The translations under genes and the position numbers were made by a program. Of a DNA stretch of 64,000 nucleotides, positions 9,122-17,947 are shown piece after piece. The notes beneath the pieces were generated by a model that was not told the origin of the DNA, made no database searches, and saw only the letters and a list, made by a program, of their open reading frames with translations. Source of the DNA: Paenibacillus sp. FSL R5-0517 (GTDB taxonomy: Bacteria; Bacillota; Bacilli; Paenibacillales; Paenibacillaceae); NCBI RefSeq assembly GCF_037974355.1, contig NZ_CP150235.1:4154001-4218000 (forward strand). The letters run 5' to 3'. Within the stretch, counting starts at the first letter, position 1, and each line of letters starts with the position of its first letter.

Positions 9122-10010
9122 GTTGCCCCTCCCCAGATAGGAATTCGCCCATCACGTCATCCAGCTTCAACTGCAGATTGAATTGGAGATGATAAGCCTT
9201 GTACTGCCTCGTAATTTTACGTGTATACCCCAGCAATCGTTTGGCAATGTCGCCACCTAGTCCGCCGCTGGAGAATGAGAAGATATGAGTGAGATACTGT
9301 GTTTCAAAAATTCGTTCCTGCAGAGATTGTACGAACGGTTGTCTGCTGGCCGGTATGACAGTATTAACAGCATCCTTCCCCAACAGAACAAACGCACCGA
9401 CCGTCCAGAATCCAGGCTGTCCAATAAGACCAGATCGGGAAATATACGGCGTGGCATATACTCTCAATTCATCCTCGACAAACATCAGCAACGCCGTGTC
9501 ATCAGTAATGACGGAGTACCCTGAATCGATTGCTTTCTGGGCAATCGTCGATTTACCGGCTCCGCTTGTTCCTAGGAAAATAATCGCTTTTCCGTCTTGA
9601 CCTACAACACATACCGAGTGCAAGAGAAATGCGTTCATGTCCATCAATTTGGGAAAAAGAGAAATCCGTTGAGAGAATTCCCATGACCGATCTTCATATT
9701 CGTCATACCCCGTCCGCTGAACGAAATGCAGTCTGCTGTTCCAAGCAGAATCCCAGTCGATGTTATAATTGAACTGAAGGCTGGAACGAATTTCTACCCG
9801 GTCTTCGCCCCAAATTACTTCGTCTCGTTCCGGGTTGTTAATCCAAGGGCTTGTGTCCCAAGCTTCGATCCTGCAGTGATGATCCATCTTTTCCGGCTGA
9901 TCATCTATCAAGACGTGTGAGTACCATTGTCTGGTTCGTTCCTCAAGCGCATGAAGACGAGATGCAAAATCTACCTGCACATGAAAGGGACCGTAACGAT
10001 AAATATACAG
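9111..10010 (-). CDS. HPr kinase/phosphorylase-like protein, probable CTG start
   Basis: The frame holds a Walker A GTSGAGKST (roughly residue 155) and a following SVITDDTALL block, the pattern of HPrK-like kinases. The serine kinase of lasso-peptide clusters such as paeninodin belongs to this group. It lacks the N-terminal HPrK sensor domain. An open frame reaches 10226 but would overlap the upstream ligase by 200 bases. No ATG, GTG or TTG is well placed after that ligase stops at 10027. A strong AAGGAGG lies seven bases before CTG 10010, so a CTG start giving about 299 residues is proposed. Substrate unknown: a peptide serine, a carrier-bound group or a small molecule. Confidence 0.7.
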   Translation of the reverse strand: MYIYRYGPFHVQVDFASRLHALEERTRQWYSHVLIDDQPEKMDHHCRIEAWDTSPWINNPERDEVIWGEDRVEIRSSLQFNYNIDWDSAWNSRLHFVQRTGYDEYEDRSWEFSQRISLFPKLMDMNAFLLHSVCVVGQDGKAIIFLGTSGAGKSTIAQKAIDSGYSVITDDTALLMFVEDELRVYATPYISRSGLIGQPGFWTVGAFVLLGKDAVNTVIPASRQPFVQSLQERIFETQYLTHIFSFSSGGLGGDIAKRLLGYTRKITRQYKAYHLQFNLQLKLDDVMGEFLSGEGQHVR

Positions 10011-10026
10011 AAGAGTTCCTCCTTCC

Positions 10027-11493
10027 TTAATCTCTTCGGATCTTTCCGGTAGCGGTTCTCGGAAGGGTTTGCACAATTTCCACCCTTTTAGGTACCTTGT
10101 AAGCGGATAACTTGGAACGGCAAAAACGCAAAATGTCTGTAGCTTCAACAAGTGTATCCGACTTGCGAGGAATGATGTAAGCCACCAGTGCTTCGCCGAG
10201 CCAGGGGTCGGCCTCTCCTTTGACAATGGCTTGCTCCAGTGGAAAGTGCTCCATGATCAGTCGCTCAATTTCCTCAGGATGTACTTGTTTTCCTCCTGTT
10301 TTGATCAACAGTTTGGTTCTTCCCAGTAGCCACAAATTATTTTGTTCGTCCAAGTAACCTCGATCTCCTGTACGAAGCCATCCGTTTTGCAGAACTTTAT
10401 CCGTCTCTGCTGCATTGAGGTAATATCCCTTCATGATGCTGGGACTGTGAATCCATATATCACCAGGTTCATGAACGCCTAAGCGATTCCCTTCTTCATC
10501 TCTTATGGAGATTTCAACCCCGCGTATGGCTTGCCCTACATTAGATGGTTCGTATACTCCCGAAATGATCCTGGTTGTAATACGCGGACCAGCCTCCGTT
10601 TGGCCGTACGTTTGCACCATTTTCACATGGGAAGGCAGTTTCTTGCGAACAGATTCCAGTATGTTAGGCGTGACTTGTCCTCCCCCAAAGCAGATATAAC
10701 GCAGATGGGGCAGCGCTTTATAATCGGATTTCAGCAGGCTCAACGCTTGCAGCATGGTGGGTACTGCAGTAACTACGGTAATGTCTTGCTCTTGCATCGT
10801 TTTCATGAATGAAGACGGTAGAAATAGACCAGTCATAATGACCAATTCTCCACCCAGGTACAGGTGGCTCAAGAACTGGGAGGTATTGCAATAGCCAAAA
10901 GGCATAGGAAGGGTAATCAACACGGTATCTTTCTCCGTCAGTGACAGAGATTCGCAATGAGCCTTCACATTGGTAATTAAGCTATGGTGAGTGTGCTGCA
11001 CGATTTTGGGATTCCCGGTTGTTCCCGACGTTTGCAGCATTAAGGCAACCTCGTCTGCAAGACGAGGCCTGTATATGGGCTTGGTCTCCTCATCCGGTGC
11101 CTGCCAATCTTCCTGGCTCAGGACGGACAAGTTCTGAATACGTAGCTTGGATTTCATCTCGTGAGTAGTGATACAGAGAGCAGCGTCTACCGTGCGGCAC
11201 GCCAGCCTGATTTCTGCCTCGGAACTGCCGGAATAGAGCGGCATGATTACCGCTCCCAGTAAGGTAACCGCGAAGTAAGCATGGATATAGGCAGGAGAGT
11301 TGGGCAAGCAGATCACCACCACTTCGCCTTCCCTAACACGGTCCTCAATCTTTAACTGCAAGGCCGCGGTTGTGGACAAAAGTTGCTTATACGTGCACTT
11401 CTCCTCGCCGAATGTTACGGCAATCCGATCCGGACTCCGTTCTGCCTGATGTAACAGTATTTCCCCGATACACCGAGGTTCCATATCCTTCAT
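10027..11493 (-). CDS. AMP-forming acyl-CoA/acyl-ACP synthetase (ANL superfamily)
   Basis: 488 residues starting at ATG 11493, which has AAGGAGG seven bases upstream. The ANL core motifs are present: LQTSGTTGNPK (A3), YGQTEAGPR (A5), RTGDRGYLD (A7), LIKTGGKQVHPEEIE (A8) and the terminal catalytic lysine in TATGKIRRD. It adenylates a carboxylic acid and passes it to CoA or a carrier protein. It is one of three ANL enzymes in the operon, closest to the SDR and the carrier protein at 12267-12515, with which it may form a loading/reduction unit. A TATGK end is more typical of acyl-CoA ligases than of amino-acid adenylation domains. Confidence 0.85.
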   Translation of the reverse strand: MKDMEPRCIGEILLHQAERSPDRIAVTFGEEKCTYKQLLSTTAALQLKIEDRVREGEVVVICLPNSPAYIHAYFAVTLLGAVIMPLYSGSSEAEIRLACRTVDAALCITTHEMKSKLRIQNLSVLSQEDWQAPDEETKPIYRPRLADEVALMLQTSGTTGNPKIVQHTHHSLITNVKAHCESLSLTEKDTVLITLPMPFGYCNTSQFLSHLYLGGELVIMTGLFLPSSFMKTMQEQDITVVTAVPTMLQALSLLKSDYKALPHLRYICFGGGQVTPNILESVRKKLPSHVKMVQTYGQTEAGPRITTRIISGVYEPSNVGQAIRGVEISIRDEEGNRLGVHEPGDIWIHSPSIMKGYYLNAAETDKVLQNGWLRTGDRGYLDEQNNLWLLGRTKLLIKTGGKQVHPEEIERLIMEHFPLEQAIVKGEADPWLGEALVAYIIPRKSDTLVEATDILRFCRSKLSAYKVPKRVEIVQTLPRTATGKIRRD

Positions 11494-11521
11494 CCACTCG
11501 CCTCCTTCGCGTATATTTTGT

Positions 11522-12253
11522 CTAGCCCCTGCTGTCCATTTGAAAGATTTGCCCGCTGACGTTGGCAACGTGTTCGGACAACAGGTAGAGAATAAAATTC
11601 GCTGTCTCCTCCGGTGTGGAAATGCGGGACAAAAGACTCTCATCGAGAGCCTTTTGATATTTTCCAGCATGATGCCGGTTCAGATTGGTTCGCATAAATC
11701 CGGGACAGATTGCATTAACGGCAATGCCGAATGAACCCAACTCACGTGCCATTGATTTGGTCAGAGCATTAAGTCCGGCCTTGGAAGCTGCATAATTACT
11801 TTGCTGTGCGCTTCCTACAATACCGCGGTAAGAGGACACGTGAATGATTTTCCCCCTGCCTCGTTCCTTCATCACCTTGCTGACCTTCTGAGAGACGAGA
11901 AATGCGCCATCCAGGTTAACCTGCATAACATCGCGCCATTGAGCATAACTCATCTCCTCTAAAGACGCATCGTTGATAATTCCGGCATTATATATCAGCC
12001 CATCCACCCATTCCAGTCGATCCATCAGTACTTGCAATGATTCATCCAGTAGTTCCGTATTCGTGACATCCAGATGACCGACATGCAGACGATCCTGTAT
12101 ACCCATATGATAATCATTACTATGAATAGGGGTTTGGTTATAGGTGGCAGCAACAATCGCCCCTTCTTGCAGCATTTTTTCAAGAAGACACCCTCCAAGC
12201 GTTCCCGAACCCCCAACAAGAAGCAATCGAAGTCCTTGAAGAGAAATGTGCAC
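11522..12253 (-). CDS. SDR family oxidoreductase, FabG-like
   Basis: 243 residues from GTG 12253, nine bases after AAGGA. The N-terminal GGSGTLGG nucleotide motif, IYNAGI (NNAG-like), catalytic Ser in HVSSYRG and YAASK (Tyr-x-x-x-Lys) are all visible, followed by CPGFMRTNL. This is a classical NAD(P)H-dependent short-chain dehydrogenase, most like 3-oxoacyl-ACP reductases. It lies 13 bases downstream of a carrier-protein gene and upstream of an acyl ligase, so reduction of a carrier-bound keto group is the likeliest role. Confidence 0.88.
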   Translation of the reverse strand: MHISLQGLRLLLVGGSGTLGGCLLEKMLQEGAIVAATYNQTPIHSNDYHMGIQDRLHVGHLDVTNTELLDESLQVLMDRLEWVDGLIYNAGIINDASLEEMSYAQWRDVMQVNLDGAFLVSQKVSKVMKERGRGKIIHVSSYRGIVGSAQQSNYAASKAGLNALTKSMARELGSFGIAVNAICPGFMRTNLNRHHAGKYQKALDESLLSRISTPEETANFILYLLSEHVANVSGQIFQMDSRG

Positions 12254-12266
12254 GAATATTCATCCT

Positions 12267-12515
12267 TTACGCTGTCTTGGTATCAACGAAGGCCGTTAAC
12301 ACTTCAACATTCTCAAATAGTTGCGGTGTAAGTTCATCATCCTCAATCGTGATTTGAAACTCATCCTCCATCTTGATGATCAACTGAAGAATCATGATGG
12401 AGTCCAGTTGCAGATCAGAAACCAGATTTTCTTTTCCCGAAAAGACATAATTCTCTTCAATTCGATCCTCAAGCTCTTCTTTTACGAGCCTGCACACCGT
12501 TTCATAATGCGACAT
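12267..12515 (-). CDS. Acyl/peptidyl carrier protein A
   Basis: 82 residues from ATG 12515, with a GAGGGTGAG site; an in-frame ATG at 12563 lies inside the upstream gene's terminal bases and has no site. The helix-II motif LQLDSIMILQL supplies the serine that takes 4'-phosphopantetheine, followed by an acidic MEDEFQITIEDDEL helix. It is a stand-alone carrier of normal length, between the PaaK-like ligase and the SDR. It is one of three distinct carriers in this operon, which suggests separate tethered intermediates. Confidence 0.88.
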   Translation of the reverse strand: MSHYETVCRLVKEELEDRIEENYVFSGKENLVSDLQLDSIMILQLIIKMEDEFQITIEDDELTPQLFENVEVLTAFVDTKTA

Positions 12516-12559
12516 ATGCTCACCCTCAGATATAGAATGATTTGGTAATATTGCTGACA

Positions 12560-13777
12560 TCATGTATTCGCCTGGCGATAAGGAATAAAATAATCGAACT
12601 TGGGACCATCCATACTCAGTCTGTCCTGATGAACAATCGTCAGGTTAACATCGTCAGGCAGTTTGTGCAGCAGTTCTTGCTGCAATAGAAACTCGGATGC
12701 TTCCTGAAATCCCTTGCCAGGCACAAGGTAAAACATAAATTGCTTTTCCTGCACCTGCATTACACGAAATTGTCGAACGGCATCCGGGAAATTCCGGTTG
12801 ACCTTGGTTACAGCATAATGAAACAGAATCGGATTGGCGATCCAATCACCTGATCGAATATATTGGGTTGCCCGCCCACCGGTCACTTCGATAACGGGAT
12901 ATCGCGATCCGCAATCACATTTCTGTTCAGACAGCCTGCCAATATCTCCCGTGTCATACCGGATCAAAGGCCAGATTCGATTGGTCAAGTCAGTAATCAC
13001 TACGTTTCCATAGCCATCTTTGTCCGAATTCGCAATTTCCACATACAATTGATCACTAGATAAGTGCAGATTACCGCTTCTGCAGCTCATGCCAATACAC
13101 CAAAATTCGCGGGAACCATAATGGTTATAAACAATGGGACCAAAGGCCTCTTCAATCGTCTTACGCTGATAGTCAAATAACATCTCTCCGTTAATTTCGA
13201 TATATTTAAACGGAAGTTTGCTCCGATCCAGCTTTCGCTCCAGCAGATGATTCGCGAATAGATAGAGTGCGGTAGATACGGACAGCATCCACTGCGGACG
13301 ATACTTCAGCAACGCTTCATAATAGTCATCCAGTCGTTCCGGGGACAGATCAAGCATGGAGAGATACATGACCTCATGGTAGATGGATATGGGATCCGTT
13401 GACAGATCATCTTCATTGAAGGCATAAAACATGGCATACGGATCTTTAGGTCCAATACCTCCATTAGTGTTTCGAAGGCCCCATAAGAGGCGTGCTTTTT
13501 TCCATTTTTCTTCAACTGATTTATAACATTTGAGCGGTTGTCCCGTGGAACCACTGGTATATTCGACATAGAGTTTGGCCTCATTGTCCGTCAGCAGCGA
13601 TTCTTCTCTGCCGGTCAGCTCAGATTTCTCCAATATGGGTATCTGCTCAAAACGGGCTTGGCTCCAGCCGGCATCGGTAACGCCTTGTAACCTTTGTTTG
13701 TAGAATGAAGACTTTGCTGTTGCGTGTTCGATTAAACCTAGTAGCTTGTCCTGAACATGGTCCCACTTGGTTATCAT
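12560..13777 (-). CDS. PaaK/CapK-like AMP-dependent ligase
   Basis: 405 residues from ATG 13777 (AAGGTGG upstream). Motifs: YTSGSTGQP (P-loop-like), NHYGSREFW, RYDTGDIG and a Cys-rich CDCGSRYP block, as in phenylacetate-CoA ligases and CapK-like enzymes. It would adenylate a carboxylate, possibly aryl or aminoacyl, and load CoA or a carrier. The carrier-protein gene starts 44 bases downstream and is a likely partner. Members of this group in secondary metabolism often act without CoA, transferring straight to a carrier or an amine. The substrate is not readable from sequence. Confidence 0.8.
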   Translation of the reverse strand: MITKWDHVQDKLLGLIEHATAKSSFYKQRLQGVTDAGWSQARFEQIPILEKSELTGREESLLTDNEAKLYVEYTSGSTGQPLKCYKSVEEKWKKARLLWGLRNTNGGIGPKDPYAMFYAFNEDDLSTDPISIYHEVMYLSMLDLSPERLDDYYEALLKYRPQWMLSVSTALYLFANHLLERKLDRSKLPFKYIEINGEMLFDYQRKTIEEAFGPIVYNHYGSREFWCIGMSCRSGNLHLSSDQLYVEIANSDKDGYGNVVITDLTNRIWPLIRYDTGDIGRLSEQKCDCGSRYPVIEVTGGRATQYIRSGDWIANPILFHYAVTKVNRNFPDAVRQFRVMQVQEKQFMFYLVPGKGFQEASEFLLQQELLHKLPDDVNLTIVHQDRLSMDGPKFDYFIPYRQANT

Positions 13778-13792
13778 CAATGGTTTCCCACC

Positions 13793-14926
13793 TTATGGTT
13801 TCAAAGTCACATTGGTTCTTGGGAACTGAACGGCACTCCATATATATGGCATCTCCAGCAAACCATGGATCAATCGCTCCCATCCGACGCCAAAACCCGA
13901 TGTCTCCCTGTAGTTATCGAGCGTTCTGGACTGGAGATAACATGCGTAATCTTCTTCAGGCAGGTTAAACACTTCTGCTTTTTCTTTCAATTGCTCAAGG
14001 GTACCCACACGCTGACCGCTCCCGATCGTTTCCCGATACCCTGGCCAGATATAATCCGTGTTGTTTGCAACACGTCTGTCCCGGCCCTTCATTTCGGCGT
14101 GGTAGAACGGTACTTCAAGCAAAGGAAACTCACTAATTGCCAGGAATCCGCCATAAATCTCGGTGAGTCGGACTTCTTCCCAAGAACCGAAGTGTTCAAG
14201 TGTGAATTTGTTGTAGATTTCATCTTTTGTATCTTCGTAAAGTGCGGCTAAAGCTTCTTCAAAAGTTAATTCCGTTATTTTTTGACTGCGACTGACTTCG
14301 TCAAGTTGATTCAGACGATCCTGGGAAAGGAACACACTCAGATCCGCTTCATTATGTTTGAGCAAATCCTGAATGACTCTAAACAACAATTGACGGATTA
14401 TCTCCTTATTTGCTACTTGATCAACCGCGCCTTCATATTCGATATGGTGAAACTCGGATAGATGGGATGCATCCACATTTTCCTTGCGGAATGAGTTATA
14501 CACGGAGTATACATGATCTACCTGGTGCTGGAGCACCGACAATTCCAGATAAATTTGTGAGGACTCTGATAAAAATGCCTTGTTCGGCAGATCAAACCAC
14601 TCCAAAGAAATAGGGCATACATCCGTTGTATAACTGATGGCCTCGCGACCGTATACGGCACCTGGGGAAGAAATCATTCGAGTAGTCAAGGGCAGCAGTG
14701 TAAACAGGGCATTCATTTCTCCAAAAAACAGATTGCTTGACATATTGATCTGATGATTAATTCTGGCGATAGCGCCCCAATACTTCTGTTCGCTGAAGCT
14801 CTTGACCCGATTTTCAGCTTCTGCCAGCGTGTATTGCCCTGCAAGTACGTTATCCAAGGCATCGTATATGTTGTTCCCGCGATATCCCAACTTCTTGTCT
14901 TTTTTTGTAAAATAAGGTCCTAACAT
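13793..14926 (-). CDS. Class II aminoacyl-tRNA-synthetase-like enzyme (AsnRS/AspRS-type catalytic core only)
   Basis: About 377 residues from ATG 14926, which has AGGAGAG upstream; an ATG further up lies at 14971. Motif 2 is seen as SFRKENVDASHLSEF, motif 3 as GFGVGWERL followed by QFPRTN, and an IGSGQRV block matches the AsnRS IGGSQR block. These place it with asparaginyl/aspartyl synthetases, but the N-terminal OB-fold that binds the anticodon is absent; only about 60 residues precede the core. Such paralogues (asparagine synthetase A, the archaeal AsnRS-related enzymes) make amino-acid adenylates for non-translational use. Here it may load an amino acid on a carrier or form an amide. It overlaps the dioxygenase gene stop only in its longer form. 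Confidence 0.8.
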   Translation of the reverse strand: MLGPYFTKKDKKLGYRGNNIYDALDNVLAGQYTLAEAENRVKSFSEQKYWGAIARINHQINMSSNLFFGEMNALFTLLPLTTRMISSPGAVYGREAISYTTDVCPISLEWFDLPNKAFLSESSQIYLELSVLQHQVDHVYSVYNSFRKENVDASHLSEFHHIEYEGAVDQVANKEIIRQLLFRVIQDLLKHNEADLSVFLSQDRLNQLDEVSRSQKITELTFEEALAALYEDTKDEIYNKFTLEHFGSWEEVRLTEIYGGFLAISEFPLLEVPFYHAEMKGRDRRVANNTDYIWPGYRETIGSGQRVGTLEQLKEKAEVFNLPEEDYACYLQSRTLDNYRETSGFGVGWERLIHGLLEMPYIWSAVQFPRTNVTLKP

Positions 14927-14967
14927 AAGCTCATCTCTCCTCATATGGATATTATTTTGGGTTAAAA

Positions 14968-15813
14968 TCAAACCTGGCCGGCGATATACTTTTCCCGTTC
15001 GTTCTTGCTTCTTACCTTGCGTAACAACTCCGATGGAGACAGGGGGTGAGATTCATCCCATAGGACAGAATTAATCATCAGTTGCTGAACCGTGGGGTGC
15101 ATCTGATCCAGATATGCCTTTTCCTTCATCTCCGGATAGGAAGTATGTCCTCCATACGCTTCCTCTTTACCTTGAACGCTGTAATGCAACGTTCTCCTGT
15201 AGTCATGAGACGTACATGCTCCGCGATGAAGTGTATGCGCATTCATAAATAGAACGTCTCCGGGTTGACATGTGATTCGAACCTCGTTAGGTAACGGATT
15301 AGCCCCGTTATTGTTCACTTCCCATCTCTCCTGATCGGAAAGTGCACGTCGGTGCGAACCGGGAATCGCGATAAAACAAGAGTCTGGGTACAAGGGAATA
15401 TTGAACTGCACATGGTTGGGAATACCTTCTGGGTGATATAACTCGTTATCCCCGTAATCCCGGTGCCAACGCAATCGATAATTGATCTTCTCCGGCGACC
15501 ACAGCGCATGGGCTCCCCAAAATCGCAATTCTTCGCCCAATATCTCTTGAAGTACTTCCATCAGACGTTCGTTCCCAAAAACGTCTCCGAAGGCGGGCTC
15601 GTACAAGTCCAATTTGAAAATATTATTTACACCCCAAGTGTCGTAATCAGGCTCCTGTTTCAAGGTGTAACGCGTCGTATACCGGAGTGGTTCCTGCTTC
15701 ACCTTGGTGATCAATTTTTCCATCGCAATCTTTAGCTGATTCACCTCATCCGATACAAAAATTCCTGTAACGACAGCATAACCATCATCTAGAAAACGCG
15801 ATTTCAGACCCAT
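14968..15813 (-). CDS. PhyH-family Fe(II)/2-oxoglutarate dioxygenase
   Basis: 281 residues from ATG 15813 (AAAGGAG ten bases upstream). The metal-binding HRD (His-x-Asp) lies in LRWHRDYGDNE, and the distal His and the Arg for 2-oxoglutarate lie in HTLHRGACTSHDYRRTLHY. Phytanoyl-CoA dioxygenase relatives hydroxylate or halogenate carrier-bound or free substrates. The second metal ligand of the facial triad is Asp, not Gly or Ala, so hydroxylation rather than halogenation is expected. It lies between the aldo/keto reductase and AsnRS-like genes and would hydroxylate an operon intermediate. Confidence 0.85.
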   Translation of the reverse strand: MGLKSRFLDDGYAVVTGIFVSDEVNQLKIAMEKLITKVKQEPLRYTTRYTLKQEPDYDTWGVNNIFKLDLYEPAFGDVFGNERLMEVLQEILGEELRFWGAHALWSPEKINYRLRWHRDYGDNELYHPEGIPNHVQFNIPLYPDSCFIAIPGSHRRALSDQERWEVNNNGANPLPNEVRITCQPGDVLFMNAHTLHRGACTSHDYRRTLHYSVQGKEEAYGGHTSYPEMKEKAYLDQMHPTVQQLMINSVLWDESHPLSPSELLRKVRSKNEREKYIAGQV

Positions 15814-15843
15814 GATCAAGCAACTCCTTTCTTGCTATTGGTG

Positions 15844-16800
15844 TTATGGAACCGCGAACCATTCCTTGTCCATCCGTTCCTTCCAGCGCTCTCGAATGGC
15901 CTTATATTGTTCCTCAGCAAGGTTCCCTTTGCTTGCCAATGCATAATTGTCCCGCCAACGATCTGGTTTCGTCGTGCCAATCATGACTGTGTGCACACCG
16001 GGAATCGACAGCGCAAACCTCAGTGCCAGTTCTGTCGTAAGCAAAGGATCCTCTTGAAAGGAATACCCCAGCTTGAGCAAACGCTCCTCATAGGTTACTT
16101 TTGCTGGCTTGACCATAGATTCCGGCGTCTTGCCCATTCTTTTCCACATAGCAAGCTGGCGTTCATAACGTTTCTTATGCTCCACTGAATTAACCCAAGC
16201 GGCGTTGGCAATCGGACGCTTCACAATGACCCCAAGCTGCTGCTGCTGTGCTAAGGGAATGATTTCGTCTAAGGCGATTTGATCAGCAATATTAACGGTC
16301 ACCTGCAACGTATCAAAACATTGCATCTTGATCGCATATTTCGCTTGTTCCCCGTCCCCGCTGTAACCCAAATATCTCGCTTTTCCCGCTGCCTGAATCT
16401 TTTTTAGCGTCTGAATGACTTCACCACGTTGTAAAATCTCTTCAGAGCAGCCATGCAGTTGCAAAACATCAATATAATCTGTGCCCAATCGCTTAAGGCT
16501 CCGGTCTACACTCAGTTCCAGCCAGTCAGGGTCCCAATCGTGATACTTGTCCTCGTCCGAGTGGCCGCATTTGGTGAATAGATAGAATTCTGCACGCCTT
16601 CCCGAAACGGCCTGACCAATTCGTTCCTCGCTATTCGGGTAACACTCAGCAGTATCAATAGCATTAAGTCCATGATCCAGTGCAAGATTCAGTAGGTGGT
16701 TCACTGTTTCCTGGCTGGTTTGTTCATAACCGATCTGGGAGCTGCCGAACCCCATGACGCCTACATGCATATCTGTCTTTCCCAGCGTTCTCTTTTCCAT
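15844..16800 (-). CDS. Aldo/keto reductase
   Basis: 318 residues from ATG 16800, with GGGAGG upstream. The catalytic Asp-Tyr-Lys-His tetrad is largely visible: D and Y in the NAIDTAECYPNSEERIG block, K in LFTKCG, and H in VLQLHGC. It is an NADPH-type TIM-barrel carbonyl reductase. In the operon it could reduce an aldehyde released from a carrier, or a ketone. A second aldo/keto reductase at 48124 is a different subtype with no link to this operon. Confidence 0.87.
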   Translation of the reverse strand: MEKRTLGKTDMHVGVMGFGSSQIGYEQTSQETVNHLLNLALDHGLNAIDTAECYPNSEERIGQAVSGRRAEFYLFTKCGHSDEDKYHDWDPDWLELSVDRSLKRLGTDYIDVLQLHGCSEEILQRGEVIQTLKKIQAAGKARYLGYSGDGEQAKYAIKMQCFDTLQVTVNIADQIALDEIIPLAQQQQLGVIVKRPIANAAWVNSVEHKKRYERQLAMWKRMGKTPESMVKPAKVTYEERLLKLGYSFQEDPLLTTELALRFALSIPGVHTVMIGTTKPDRWRDNYALASKGNLAEEQYKAIRERWKERMDKEWFAVP

Positions 16801-16825
16801 GTCCAACCTCCCTCCCCTTGTGGGT

Positions 16826-17947
16826 TCAGTAATTTTCACTCAAATACGCTCGAGAGTTCTTCACGACATTCCGAATGTTATCGATGTGCATACTCGCCGA
16901 GGAAACAGGCCAATCCCCTCGAATGAGACCAAGACTTGCCAGCCTGATGCACGTTGTGCCCATTAACAGCGGAAGTACCGTAATTTCTTCGGCCAGCAGG
17001 GAATGATGTTCTTGATAGCCTTCAAGAAATTGCTGGAACGGCTGAGGTCCCAATTCATGAATGGCTTCAAAACGCGAGCTGCCGTACCGGTAAGTTATGC
17101 CGGAAAAAGTAAGCAATCCTTCAGCCAGATCCACAAGGGAATCGGATAAGCATGCATTGTCAAAATCAATCAGCGCCGACACCGAACCGTCGGATGAGAA
17201 AATGAAATTCATCGGATTCAAGTCTCCGTGCGCAATCGATGTCACCGCTTCTGCTCTGTCAGCATGCTGAACAGACCACTCGTCTACCAGTTTCTTGCAA
17301 ACCTGGACAAAACGTTGCACATGCTCCTGATCCTCTTTGCTCATTTCATTGCGTTTCTGCATGTACTTTTTAAGCAAAAGAACAAGTACATCCTTTGTAG
17401 AAACATAAGGAGATTGCTCAGGCAACCTCAGTCTCTGTAGTGGATATGCGGACGCAGCCTTAGTCCGAAATTCACCCAATACCGCCCCGGCAGCACGTAT
17501 CTGTTGAGGCTGGGCATTATACATCGAGCCGTTTGGTATATACGATTGTAGGTACAATGTACTTTGATTACCTGCATGTACAATCAGCTCCCTGGATGTA
17601 GTTAACTGAACGGCAGGGACACGAACCCCTTTCAGAGCCAGCTCATGCTGGAGCTTAATTATGCTCACGGCGTGCTCAATGGATCGGATATACCAAGGAA
17701 TTTCTTTCAAAAAGTAGAGGTTTCCCTCCCGGTCTTCAACAAGGGCTTTTCTGGATGTCTCCGAAACCCGGTTGATCGGAACGACAGTACCATTCATATT
17801 GAGATACGGGTACGTTGTGTATTCCATGATGCCGTACTGCTCTAACGCTTGCGATAGCATATCTTCCGGGATAAGTCCTCTGCTCAGCTCTAACGGTTTT
17901 AGCAACGGCATCCTCCCCTTTACCAAAGTAAGACCCTTAATGTACAC
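16826..17947 (-). CDS. Aminoglycoside-phosphotransferase-like kinase
   Basis: Up to 373 residues. The Brenner motif HGDLNPMNF and the metal-binding DFDNA identify the APH/choline-kinase/homoserine-kinase fold, which phosphorylates hydroxyl groups of small molecules. The start is unsure: GTG 17947 overlaps the Mrp-like gene by 11 bases but has a weak site. An in-frame TTG 27 bases in follows AAGGG, and the first ATG lies almost on top of AAGGGGAGG. In this setting it may phosphorylate an intermediate for activation, or the product for self-protection, as in several antibiotic pathways. Confidence 0.8.
   Translation of the reverse strand: MYIKGLTLVKGRMPLLKPLELSRGLIPEDMLSQALEQYGIMEYTTYPYLNMNGTVVPINRVSETSRKALVEDREGNLYFLKEIPWYIRSIEHAVSIIKLQHELALKGVRVPAVQLTTSRELIVHAGNQSTLYLQSYIPNGSMYNAQPQQIRAAGAVLGEFRTKAASAYPLQRLRLPEQSPYVSTKDVLVLLLKKYMQKRNEMSKEDQEHVQRFVQVCKKLVDEWSVQHADRAEAVTSIAHGDLNPMNFIFSSDGSVSALIDFDNACLSDSLVDLAEGLLTFSGITYRYGSSRFEAIHELGPQPFQQFLEGYQEHHSLLAEEITVLPLLMGTTCIRLASLGLIRGDWPVSSASMHIDNIRNVVKNSRAYLSENY

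Noticed and set aside
5357..11493. Whole block considered as a lasso-peptide cluster because of the HPrK-like and NTP_transf_5 genes
   Set aside because: No asparagine-synthetase-like cyclase, no transglutaminase-like protease, no RRE and no precursor were found in the window.
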